Source: Gordonia aichiensis NBRC 108223 (GTDB lineage Bacteria > Actinomycetota > Actinomycetes > Mycobacteriales > Mycobacteriaceae). Taken from it: a DNA stretch of 54,819 bases. This document shows positions 9,614 to 19,354 of the stretch, piece after piece. A program made the position numbers and the translations under genes. Each line of letters opens with the position of its first letter. Within the stretch, counting starts at the first letter, position 1. The DNA lies in the NCBI RefSeq assembly GCF_000332975.1, contig NZ_BANR01000028.1, positions 1 through 54,819 on the forward strand, given 5' to 3'. The notes beneath the pieces were generated by a model. The model ran no database searches and was not told the origin of the DNA. It saw nothing but the letters and a program-made list of their open reading frames with translations.

Positions 9614-9634
9614 CCGTTCGACAATGTCGAACGG
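9614..9634. promoter_or_regulatory. Probable IclR-family operator in the glpF/iclR gap
   Basis: A perfect 9-base inverted repeat, CCGTTCGAC and GTCGAACGG, with a 3-base spacer (AAT). It lies about 100 bases from the glpF start and about 90 bases from the iclR start. GTTCGAC/GTCGAAC half-sites are the kind bound by IclR proteins. A second, looser inverted repeat (GTCGTTG and CAACGAC with a 7-base spacer) is at 9678-9698. Confidence 0.65.
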
Positions 9635-9722
9635 TCGTCGCCCGTGTACGAGGGTGCAGCGTGTAGACGGTCGTAGAGTCGTTGTGACGAGCAACGACGC
9701 ATCTCGCGGGGAGGAGGCCTGG

Positions 9723-10481
9723 GTGCCGGGGCCCATACAGTCGATTCAACGTGCCGCCGCTGCCCTCGATCTCCTCGAGCGCAGTCCGCGGCCGCTGTCG
9801 CTGCGGGAGATCGCGACCGAGTTGGGCCTCCCCAAAGCGACAGCCCACGGAATCCTGGGCACCCTGGTCGACATCGGCTACGTCGACCAGGCAGACGACG
9901 GGTCCTATCTGGCCGCTGCACACCACGGCGGCGGGGCGTCGAATCTCGATGGCAACGTGCTGCGGTCGGCGGCCATGGGTTGGTGCGACACCCTTGCATC
10001 GATGCTCGACCTGCAGGTCTGGCTAGAGGTACTCGAGCTCGACGCCGCCGTCGTTGTCCACCATGTATTCCGGCCGGACGATTCGCCTCAGCGGATGCGG
10101 GTCGGTGAGCGTCTGCCGCTGCACGCATCGGCCGGGGGAAAGCTGCTGCTCGCCTACTCGCAGAATCGGAACCGGTTGTTGCGCAACATGGTTCTCGACA
10201 GGTTCACCGCAGAAACCGTCGTCTCGCGAACCGACCTCGCCTCCGAGATCGCGACTGTACGGCAGTCGGGCCTGGCCACCGAGTACGGCGAGTACGAACG
10301 TGGCAGTGCTGCCCTGGCGGTACCCGTGCGCGGACGCAGGCCGGGCGAGATCGGCGCGCTCGTTGTCGTCGGTCCGCCGTCGTCGATCTTTCGGTCGGGC
10401 ACGTTGCCCCGCAATCCGGTGATCGATCAGATGCGGCAGACCGCGACGTCGATCGACCGCGAGTTGGGTGTGGTGCGATGA
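9723..10481 (+). CDS. IclR-family transcriptional regulator of the glycerol genes
   Basis: A 252-aa regulator with an N-terminal winged helix (SLREIATELGLPKATAHGILGTLVDIGYV, about residues 26-56) and a C-terminal IclR effector domain (RMRVGERLPLHASAGGKLLLAY; YGEYERGSAALAVPV). The GTG at 9723 follows GGGGAGGAGG and begins where the family homology starts (GPIQSIQRAAAALDLL). Its stop overlaps the start of the second glycerol kinase (ATGA), so both come from one mRNA. Streptomyces GylR, an IclR-family protein, controls glycerol genes, and the context here fits the same job. Confidence 0.88.
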   Translation: MPGPIQSIQRAAAALDLLERSPRPLSLREIATELGLPKATAHGILGTLVDIGYVDQADDGSYLAAAHHGGGASNLDGNVLRSAAMGWCDTLASMLDLQVWLEVLELDAAVVVHHVFRPDDSPQRMRVGERLPLHASAGGKLLLAYSQNRNRLLRNMVLDRFTAETVVSRTDLASEIATVRQSGLATEYGEYERGSAALAVPVRGRRPGEIGALVVVGPPSSIFRSGTLPRNPVIDQMRQTATSIDRELGVVR

Positions 10482-11983
10482 GTAGGTCGACCGACGAAGC
10501 GAAGGTGGTCGCCGCCATCGACGTCGGGACGACTTCGTCACGCTGCATGCTCTTCGATCGGCACGGCCGCATGGTGTCGATTGCCCAGCTCGAGCAGAAG
10601 CAGTCGTTCCCGCGGCCGGGCTGGGTGGAGCAGAATGCTCACGAGTTGTGGGTCAACGTGCAGAAGGTGGTCCCCAAGGCGCTCGCACTCGCCGGCCGCA
10701 CTCCGTCGGATGTTGCGGCACTCGGGGTTGCCAATCAACGCGAGACGACTGTCATCTGGGATCGACGTACCGGGCGACCACTCGCACCGGCCATCACCTG
10801 GCAGGACACCAGGACCGGACCGATGGTCGATCAACTCGGTGAGCACGCGAGCGAGATCCGGGACGTCACAGGGCTTGATCCCGCGACCTACTTTGCCGCT
10901 CCGCGTCTGCGATGGCTGCTCGACAACATCGGTGGTGCCGAAGCCGCAGCCCAATACGGTCACGTGCTGTTCGGGACGTTGGAGACGTGGCTGATCTGGA
11001 ACCTGACCGGTGGCCCGAAGGGCGGTATCCACATCACCGACGTCACCAACGCCAGTCGCACACTGCTTCTCGACCTGCGGCGGCGTGACTGGAGTTCACG
11101 GATGCTTCGCCTCCTCGACATCCCCGAGGCGACGATGCCCCGCGTCGTCGGAAGTAGCGAGGTGTACGCCACGTGCGCCCGCGTCCTACCGGGCGTGCCG
11201 ATCGCCAGTGCGCTCGGAGATCAGCAGGCGGCACTGTTCGGCCAGACGTGCTTCGATCCCGGCGACGTCAAATGCACCTATGGGACAGGCGCTTTCGTGC
11301 TGATGAATGTGGGTACCTCGATCGTCGCCTCGGCACGCGGCCTGGTCCCGACCATCGCCTACGCCCTACCGGGGGAGGCGCCCGTGTACGCGTTGGAAGG
11401 TCCCATCGCCATGACCGGGTCGCTCGTCGGCTGGTGCCGGGACCAACTCGGCCTCATCGATTCTGCACCGGAGATCGAGACACTCGCGCGTACCGTCGAC
11501 GACAACGGTGGCTGCTATGTGGTGCCAGCGTTCTCCGGACTGTATGCACCGCACTGGAATTCCGAAGCACGCGGAATTGTCACCGGACTCACCTCGTACG
11601 TGACCAAGGGACATCTGGCGCGAGCGGTGCTCGAGGCAACCGCGTGGCAGACAGCCGACGTCGTCGAAGCGATGCGCGACGTTGCGGGTATCGAACTACA
11701 GCGGTTGGCTGTCGACGGCGGAATGACGGCCAACAACCTGCTGATGCAACATGTGGCCGACGTCCTCGATGTTCCCGTCGTCAGGCCTTTCGTCTCGGAG
11801 ACGGTGTCACTGGGTGCTGCCTACGCGGCCGGTCTCGCGGTGGGGTATTGGGACGACCTCGATTCCCTGCGGGAGAACCGCCACGTCGCAGCATCGTGGA
11901 CGCCCACGATGGACCCGCAGCGTCGCCGACGCGAAGCCGCCGGGTGGCAGGCGGCGGTGCGCCGCGCCCTCGTCGACGTCTGA
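10478..11983 (+). CDS. glpK: Second glycerol kinase (FGGY family)
   Basis: 501 aa, clearly related to the first glycerol kinase along its length ([71 protein letters not shown]). The residues expected to hold glycerol are present: Arg-Glu after NQ, Trp in TWQD, Tyr in ATYFA, Asp in GDQQ and Phe in GTGAF. One difference is the phosphate loop, which reads DVGTTSSR (15-22), with Val where glycerol kinases normally have Gln. It overlaps the IclR gene by 4 bp, so it is coupled to the regulator. It may be a second glycerol kinase with other kinetics or accept a related polyol. Confidence 0.88.
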   Translation: MSRSTDEAKVVAAIDVGTTSSRCMLFDRHGRMVSIAQLEQKQSFPRPGWVEQNAHELWVNVQKVVPKALALAGRTPSDVAALGVANQRETTVIWDRRTGRPLAPAITWQDTRTGPMVDQLGEHASEIRDVTGLDPATYFAAPRLRWLLDNIGGAEAAAQYGHVLFGTLETWLIWNLTGGPKGGIHITDVTNASRTLLLDLRRRDWSSRMLRLLDIPEATMPRVVGSSEVYATCARVLPGVPIASALGDQQAALFGQTCFDPGDVKCTYGTGAFVLMNVGTSIVASARGLVPTIAYALPGEAPVYALEGPIAMTGSLVGWCRDQLGLIDSAPEIETLARTVDDNGGCYVVPAFSGLYAPHWNSEARGIVTGLTSYVTKGHLARAVLEATAWQTADVVEAMRDVAGIELQRLAVDGGMTANNLLMQHVADVLDVPVVRPFVSETVSLGAAYAAGLAVGYWDDLDSLRENRHVAASWTPTMDPQRRRREAAGWQAAVRRALVDV

Positions 11984-12254
11984 CCGTCGAGACCCGATCG
12001 ATATGCGCCGATGCCAGGCGCATTGCGGATCTCGTGGCGAACCTTCGACAAAGCGGCTACCGTCGAAACCGAGGTTCCTCTTCGCGTGACCGGGACGGAC
12101 GAACGACGTCCCGGAAGAATAGTTGTCTCGGTATCAGCGACTTGGCCGATGCCGGGATTCCCGCATGGTCTTATAACGCATGGTCTTACGACGCATGGTC
12201 TTACGACGCATGGTCATACGAAATCCGCGCGTGCCCAAGTGAAATGAGGAAGCC
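11984..12254 (+). other. 271-base gap with two hairpins and a tandem repeat before the Clp gene
   Basis: Holds an inverted repeat at 12003-12023 (ATGCGCC and GGCGCAT, 7-base spacer), a second at 12090-12114 (CCGGGACG and CGTCCCGG, 9-base spacer) and the 15-base tandem repeat at 12163-12222. The hairpins probably end the iclR-glpK message; the rest should be promoter and leader of the Clp gene. No HAIR-type (HspR) inverted repeat was found. Confidence 0.5.
12163..12222 (+). repeat. Four tandem 15-base repeats
   Basis: Units at 12163, 12178, 12193 and 12208. The middle two are identical (GCATGGTCTTACGAC), the first differs at two bases and the last at two. The array ends 32 bases before the TTG start of the Clp gene. 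Fifteen bases is a multiple of three and the frame is open (AWSYD repeats), but no start codon and ribosome site fit, so a leader or protein-binding array is likelier. Confidence 0.8.
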
Positions 12255-14819
<2,565 letters not shown>

Positions 14820-14824
14820 CACAC

Positions 14825-15493
14825 GTGAACTCACGCAACCGCAAGACACGCGATGCGATCCTCGGTCACCCGGCGCCCCGCGACGTCGAATGGACGCAGT
14901 TCATCAACATGTGGGAGGACGTCGCCGACGACGTCGAGCAGGAGCACGGTGACCGTTTGTCGGTGTCGCTCAACGGGCATCGTGAGGTCTTCCACCGGCC
15001 GCACAACGGGCGTGTCTCGATCGAGGACATCGAGCGTGCTCGCCATCTCCTCGCTTCGACGCCGAAGGATCAGGGTGAGGGTTCGCTCGCGGTGGTCACC
15101 GTCGACGCCAAGGGGGCCCGCATACTGACCTTCGAGCTCGACGAGACGAAGGTGACCGACTCCAGCGAGAAGGTGCGCGACAAGCAATCGGTGGCGCGGC
15201 ATCTGCGGACCGTCGAACGGCAGACCGGCCGCGACGACGAGAACGAACTCGATGCCTTCTTCACAGAACTCTCCGGTGCGATCAAGCTCGATCTCGGCGA
15301 CAGGTCTTTTGTCCTGCTCGGGCACGGCAAGGGCAAAGCCGACGTGGCGGAGCAGTTCACGAAGTGGCTGGCCGAGCATGACAAGTCGGTGTATGACCGT
15401 GTTCTCGGCGTCGCCGCCATCGATCTGTCGGCTGCGACGGACTCCGACATCGAGCAGCGGGCCCTCGAGGTGACGCGCGGAGGAGCCGTCTGA
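14825..15493 (+). CDS. Unrecognised protein coupled to the Clp ATPase; possibly a bacterial eRF1/Vms1-like (baeRF) protein
   Basis: 222 aa, soluble, charged. The GTG at 14825 is 5 bases after the Clp stop, with AGGAG about 10 bases upstream, so the two genes are co-translated. The middle and end (from about residue 85) read like the bacterial eRF1/host-attachment-type fold: a strand pair (SLAVVTVDAKGARILTFEL), a charged helix with His and Arg, FFTELSGAIK, then SFVLLGHGKGKADVAEQF followed by DRVLGVAAIDLSAATDSDI. In that family the last part corresponds to the GPG-TK-F segment. I made this link by eye, so treat it as a hypothesis. The N-terminal 80 residues are unfamiliar. Confidence 0.6.
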   Translation: MNSRNRKTRDAILGHPAPRDVEWTQFINMWEDVADDVEQEHGDRLSVSLNGHREVFHRPHNGRVSIEDIERARHLLASTPKDQGEGSLAVVTVDAKGARILTFELDETKVTDSSEKVRDKQSVARHLRTVERQTGRDDENELDAFFTELSGAIKLDLGDRSFVLLGHGKGKADVAEQFTKWLAEHDKSVYDRVLGVAAIDLSAATDSDIEQRALEVTRGGAV

Positions 15494-15550
15494 CGGACGG
15501 TTTCGGGACAATGCCCTGCGTGCAGCCGAGCGCTGGTCTAGTTTGAGCGG

Positions 15551-16831
15551 GTGCGCAGAGCAGATGTGACTCATCGGTCGGGGGGCCTGCGGGTGGCGTT
15601 CGGCGTCATCGCCATGTGTGTGGCGCTGTTCGGTGTATCGGCCGGCGTGTCGTCCGCGGCCCCTCCGGCACAGTCGATATCACCGAGCCCTGCTGCGGCG
15701 CCACGCGTTCTGCCCACTGATGATCCGTTCTACACCCCGCGGGTTCCGATCGGCGGGTTGGCGCCCGGCGCGGTGATCGGCTCGAGGGTTGTGGCGCTCG
15801 GTACGAACGGTACGAGTCTTCCCGCCACCGGAACCCAGCTGCTCTATCGCACCACCGACGCCTTCGGGGCGCCGTCGTCGACGGTCACCACGATCATCTC
15901 GCCGCCTGGCGCAGGTCGTGGCACCCCGCGACGCATGATCTCCTACCACGAGTTCTACGACGCGCTCGGCAGCCAGTGCGATCCGTCGTACACACTGCGC
16001 GGCGGCAGGTCGTCTGCCGGCGCCGTCGACACGACGATGATCGCGACCATGGTGGCCGCGGGTTACACCGTGGTGGTTCCCGATTACGAGGGCCCCAATC
16101 TGAGGTGGACGATCGGCAAGGAGTCGGCGCACGCGGCGCTCGACGGGATCCGCGCGGCTCAACGGTTCTTGCGCATATCTGCGTCGACGCCCGTCGGCTT
16201 GTATGGCTACTCGGGCGGGTCCATCCCCACCGGCTTCGGGGCAGAACTCGCGCCGTCGTATGCGCCAGAACTGAATCTGATCGGTGCAACCGCCGGTGGG
16301 GTATTGGTGAACCCCCGCAACAACCTGGCCTACGTGAACGGCGCCCCGCGGTGGTCTGCGGTCATCCCGGCGCTGATGAGCGTGTACGACGACATCTACG
16401 ACCTCGGCATCGAGAAATTCCTGTCACCCAAGGGCACCCAGGTTCTCTCGGATATCCGTGGCGAATGCATCAACGACTTCCTGGGTAAGTATCCCAACCT
16501 CACGGATTCGTCCCTGCTGTTGCCGCAGTATCCGTCGCTGCTGGACGTGCCGGGCATTCCCGCTGCGATGAGCAAGAACGTGATGGGTACCGTCGGTACC
16601 CCTCGGGCACCGATGATGCTCGGCGCCGGTGACGCCGACGGGCGCGGTGACGGCGTGATGCTCACCGCTGACGTGGTCGGATTGGCTCACACCTATTGCA
16701 CGCGTGGACTGCCGGCCGCGGTGCACGTCTATCACGGACTCACGCACGCCGAAGCTCTCGTGCCCTGGACCGGCGACGCGCTGGCCTATCTCAACGACCG
16801 GTTCGCCGGGCGACCCACACATCGGTGCTGA
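15551..16831 (+). CDS. Secreted lipase (LIP/secretory lipase family), first copy
   Basis: 426 aa beginning at GTG. Residues 1 to about 37 are a Sec signal peptide (VAFGVIAMCVALFGVSAGVSSAA). The mature enzyme is an alpha/beta hydrolase with nucleophile motif GYSGG at about residue 219, an HEFYD segment after ISY, and the late GLTHAEAL that should carry the catalytic His; GAGDADGRGD probably supplies the Asp. Family members hydrolyse triacylglycerols outside the cell. Cysteines at SQCDPS, GECIND, TYCTRG and the last residue suggest disulfides. It converges on a second lipase of the same family (16904-18412) with a hairpin between them. Confidence 0.87.
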   Translation: MRRADVTHRSGGLRVAFGVIAMCVALFGVSAGVSSAAPPAQSISPSPAAAPRVLPTDDPFYTPRVPIGGLAPGAVIGSRVVALGTNGTSLPATGTQLLYRTTDAFGAPSSTVTTIISPPGAGRGTPRRMISYHEFYDALGSQCDPSYTLRGGRSSAGAVDTTMIATMVAAGYTVVVPDYEGPNLRWTIGKESAHAALDGIRAAQRFLRISASTPVGLYGYSGGSIPTGFGAELAPSYAPELNLIGATAGGVLVNPRNNLAYVNGAPRWSAVIPALMSVYDDIYDLGIEKFLSPKGTQVLSDIRGECINDFLGKYPNLTDSSLLLPQYPSLLDVPGIPAAMSKNVMGTVGTPRAPMMLGAGDADGRGDGVMLTADVVGLAHTYCTRGLPAAVHVYHGLTHAEALVPWTGDALAYLNDRFAGRPTHRC

Positions 16832-16838
16832 GCGGCAC

Positions 16839-16877
16839 GCCGACCTCTCTGTCGCGGGTCGCGACGGAGAGGTCGGC
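16839..16877. terminator. Bidirectional hairpin terminator between two lipase genes
   Basis: GCCGACCTCTCTGTCGC (16839-16855) pairs with 16861-16877 with a single T-G pair and a 5-base loop. It lies just after the stop of the plus-strand lipase and just before the stop of the minus-strand lipase. Confidence 0.75.
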
Positions 16878-16903
16878 GCGCATGCTGCGATGCGTCCGAA
16901 CCC

Positions 16904-18412
16904 CTACGGATGCACCGGGATTCGACCGAGCTGTTGACCTACCAGCGCGGCGAGGTTGTTCCCCACCAGGTTGACGAACGCGGGCCAGGTGTCCGGATTG
17001 AGCGCCATCGTCCCCTGATCGCTGGTACTGCAGCCACGTCGAACCGGCTTGCCGTCAAGTCTGTCGGCCATCCAGACCACCGCAGGAGCGAACCCCTCGA
17101 CGGCCAGCGTGATGTGTTCGCTGAAGTGGTCGCGTGTGTAGGTGATGTCGGCCCCGGGCTTGCTGCAGTAGGTCTTCACCAAGGTGTTCACGGGGCCCAC
17201 CGGCGCGATCCAGTCGGGATTGGATTGGTAGATGAACATCGGGAAGTCGGGTGTGGTGCGCCCCATCTTCAACTCGTTCAGGACTTTTCGGGGCGTCGGA
17301 TAGTCGAGCGGGTCGCCCGGCACATTGATCAGCCCCTTGATATTGAGGAAAGGCGCCAGCGCGGCCTGATAGGTCAGGCAGAGCGGATTCTTGGCTCCGA
17401 TCAACGCCTTGCCGAGTGGATTCATGTGCGCTCGAAGGAAAGCCGCCAGTTCCGGGTACTCGCGGCTCACGCCGATGACGCCGGCGAGGATCAAACCGGA
17501 TGCAGCGTTGTTGTTGGCCAGGTCGACCAGAGCACGGATGTTCGCGGGAACGCCACCTTCTGCGGCGCCGACGATGGGTAGTTCCGGTGCATAGGATCGA
17601 TGGAGCTCCGACGCCCAGCCGGTGGCGATCGCACCCCCCGAATAGCCCATCAGCCCGACGCGGAGGTCCTTCTTGAGTCCGAGCGGAGTGAAGTTCCGTG
17701 CGCCGCGGATAGCGTCGAGGGTGATGCGCCCGGCCAGCGGACCAGCGGCGAACGCTGAATCGGGGCCCTGATGGTCCGGGACGACAACCGAATAGCCCGC
17801 CGCGACAAGCGATGTGATCTGTAGGAGCTCAAAGGTGGAGTCGACCGAGCCGGTCAGGTTGCCCGGGATCGACGCCTGCTGCAGCGCGTACGACGGCGCA
17901 CAGTACTGCGCGGTCGAGTCCTCGGCAGACTGCCAGGAGACGAGCTTCGAGGGTCCGGGCTTGACCGGTCCGCGGGGTCGCAGCACGGTGGCGACCGATG
18001 CGATCGGTTCGCCGCGCGTGTTGGTCGAGCGGAACGAGTACTGCCAGCTGTCGACGTTCAGCGGAAAGATGGACAGCGCAGCGAGATTCACGCGGCGTGC
18101 TGCGATGAGTTCACCGGGCCTCTTCGCGGCGACAGTTGCGGCTGGCGGCTGGTAGAAGGTCTTGTCGAACTCGGGGATAGCGGGCGGGACGGGGAAGGGG
18201 AGTGCGGGTGCGACGGGCACCGCGGCGGCATCCCCCGCGCCGGTGCTCACCAGGGTGAACAGGGCGAGGAAGAGTGCGGTGACGAGTCCGACGAAGGTCC
18301 CTCCACGACGGCGTGCCCGCCGACTCTGCACCCGTTCCGCGGCTGCTCGACGGTCCGCCTGTTCGGCGTCGTGTGTAGATATCTGCTGTGTGTGCACTCT
18401 GTCCCGACCCAC
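16904..18412 (-). CDS. Secreted lipase (LIP family), second copy
   Basis: 502 aa from a GTG at 18412; a later in-frame GTG (the V of DRVHTQQ) is possible. A charged N-terminus (many Arg) precedes a hydrophobic segment (GLVTALFLALFTLVSTGAGDAAA, about residues 39-61), so it is a long signal peptide or anchor. The enzyme has GYSGG at about residue 255, VVVPDHQGPDS and a late HFSEHITLAVEG likely to hold the catalytic His. It resembles the convergent lipase (SYAPEL, GYSGG, the final RRGCS and THRC regions). Upstream are two TetR-type operators and then the tetR gene on the same strand, so it is probably the regulated target. Confidence 0.85.
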   Translation of the reverse strand: MGRDRVHTQQISTHDAEQADRRAAAERVQSRRARRRGGTFVGLVTALFLALFTLVSTGAGDAAAVPVAPALPFPVPPAIPEFDKTFYQPPAATVAAKRPGELIAARRVNLAALSIFPLNVDSWQYSFRSTNTRGEPIASVATVLRPRGPVKPGPSKLVSWQSAEDSTAQYCAPSYALQQASIPGNLTGSVDSTFELLQITSLVAAGYSVVVPDHQGPDSAFAAGPLAGRITLDAIRGARNFTPLGLKKDLRVGLMGYSGGAIATGWASELHRSYAPELPIVGAAEGGVPANIRALVDLANNNAASGLILAGVIGVSREYPELAAFLRAHMNPLGKALIGAKNPLCLTYQAALAPFLNIKGLINVPGDPLDYPTPRKVLNELKMGRTTPDFPMFIYQSNPDWIAPVGPVNTLVKTYCSKPGADITYTRDHFSEHITLAVEGFAPAVVWMADRLDGKPVRRGCSTSDQGTMALNPDTWPAFVNLVGNNLAALVGQQLGRIPVHP

Positions 18413-18444
18413 GTGTGCAAGACCTTTCTCGACCGCAAGAGATG

Positions 18445-18466
18445 TGTGAGACGGTTACGTCTCATA
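18445..18466. promoter_or_regulatory. TetR-type operator in front of the second lipase
   Basis: TGAGACG (18447-18453) and CGTCTCA (18458-18464) around a 4-base spacer, within the 33-54 bases upstream of the lipase start. The same half-sites recur at 18623-18644. An operator this close to the start would block transcription when bound. Confidence 0.7.
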
Positions 18467-18549
18467 ATTTGGTCGAGAGTAACGGCTTGTGGCATAGGAC
18501 ACAAGCACAAGGTTTCATCGCGCGGATCACGTGAGTGTGCAGAAGTGAA

Positions 18550-18620
18550 GAGGCTCGACCTCGTGGACGCGTGCGATGCCCTGGGGGAGGAGCGCGCGTG
18601 ATGGGGCGAGGTCGAGCCTC
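18550..18620. terminator. Long-arm inverted repeat between tetR and the lipase
   Basis: GAGGCTCGACCTCG (18550-18563) is perfectly complementary to 18607-18620, with a 43-base loop. It sits after the tetR stop and before the lipase promoter, so it may end the tetR message, though the loop is long for a classical terminator. It directly adjoins the upstream TetR-type operator. Confidence 0.5.
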
Positions 18621-18622
18621 TC

Positions 18623-18644
18623 TGTGAGACGAACGCGTCTCACA
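18623..18644. promoter_or_regulatory. Second copy of the TetR-type operator
   Basis: TGTGAGACG (18623-18631) and CGTCTCACA (18636-18644), a perfect 9-base inverted repeat with spacer AACG. Same half-site and same spacing as the copy at 18445-18466, 178 bases away. It lies 62 bases after the tetR stop. Confidence 0.7.
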
Positions 18645-18705
18645 CGGTAGCCTAAGGTCAACAGTTCACGATGGCAAATTGACACCAGTTTTTCGTGAAT
18701 GCGGC

Positions 18706-19344
18706 TCAGATCTCGGCAAACGCGAGCAGGATGTCGGTGAGTACGTCGACCACAACATCGAGTGAATCCGGTTCAGGCGCAAGGCTCCAGCGGTGGACGA
18801 CTGCGGTGAGAGCGCCAACGAAGGCTATGCCGAGCTGCCGACTGCGAACGTCCTCGGGGCGGTCGGCGAACGTCGACATCGCGCCGACGAAGAAGTCGAC
18901 CCACTCATCCCGGCCGTCGAGTCGATGCTGCTCGACCCGAGGGCTGACGCCGACGATCTGCACGAATGAGACCTCGGCGCGCCGGGGGTCGGAGCCGACG
19001 GAGTGCATGTAGGCGTTCATCGCGGCGTTGGAGAGGTCGCGGACCTCCTGCGATGGCGATTGTGCCAATGCCGATGCGACGGCATCGCGCGCTGCGCCCT
19101 GGATCTCGTCGTAGACGGCGATGAGAAGTTCTTCCCTGTCGGAGAACAGCTCATAGAACTGACGGCGGGAGAGCCCCGCGGCCCGACATATCGAGGTGAC
19201 AGACGACGCCGCGTAACCGGTAGAGGCGAACTCGTCGAGTGCGGCGTCGAGGAAGCGTCGACGGCGCTCGGCGAGCCGATCGGCAATGGGACGCCCGGCG
19301 TAGGTGCGCTGGGCCCGTTCGGTCGTCACCGGCTCGGTTGGCAC
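18706..19344 (-). CDS. TetR-family transcriptional regulator
   Basis: 212 aa. The N-terminal helix-turn-helix is clear (SVTSICRAAGLSRRQFYELFSDREELL, about residues 48-74); the C-terminal part is helical and variable, and the ligand cannot be read. Start is a GTG at 19344, 10 bases after the stop of the MBL/Rieske gene, so both are probably one transcript; a second GTG five codons on is possible. Two identical inverted repeats lie downstream between this gene and the lipase, and I infer they are its binding sites. I found no copy in the promoter of the MBL/Rieske gene. Confidence 0.88.
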   Translation of the reverse strand: MPTEPVTTERAQRTYAGRPIADRLAERRRRFLDAALDEFASTGYAASSVTSICRAAGLSRRQFYELFSDREELLIAVYDEIQGAARDAVASALAQSPSQEVRDLSNAAMNAYMHSVGSDPRRAEVSFVQIVGVSPRVEQHRLDGRDEWVDFFVGAMSTFADRPEDVRSRQLGIAFVGALTAVVHRWSLAPEPDSLDVVVDVLTDILLAFAEI

Positions 19345-19354
19345 AGGTCGGGCA

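Noticed and set aside
18550..18644. The inverted repeats after tetR as only a terminator
   Set aside because: The 18623-18644 part recurs with identical half-sites and spacing in the lipase promoter, so an operator explains it better.
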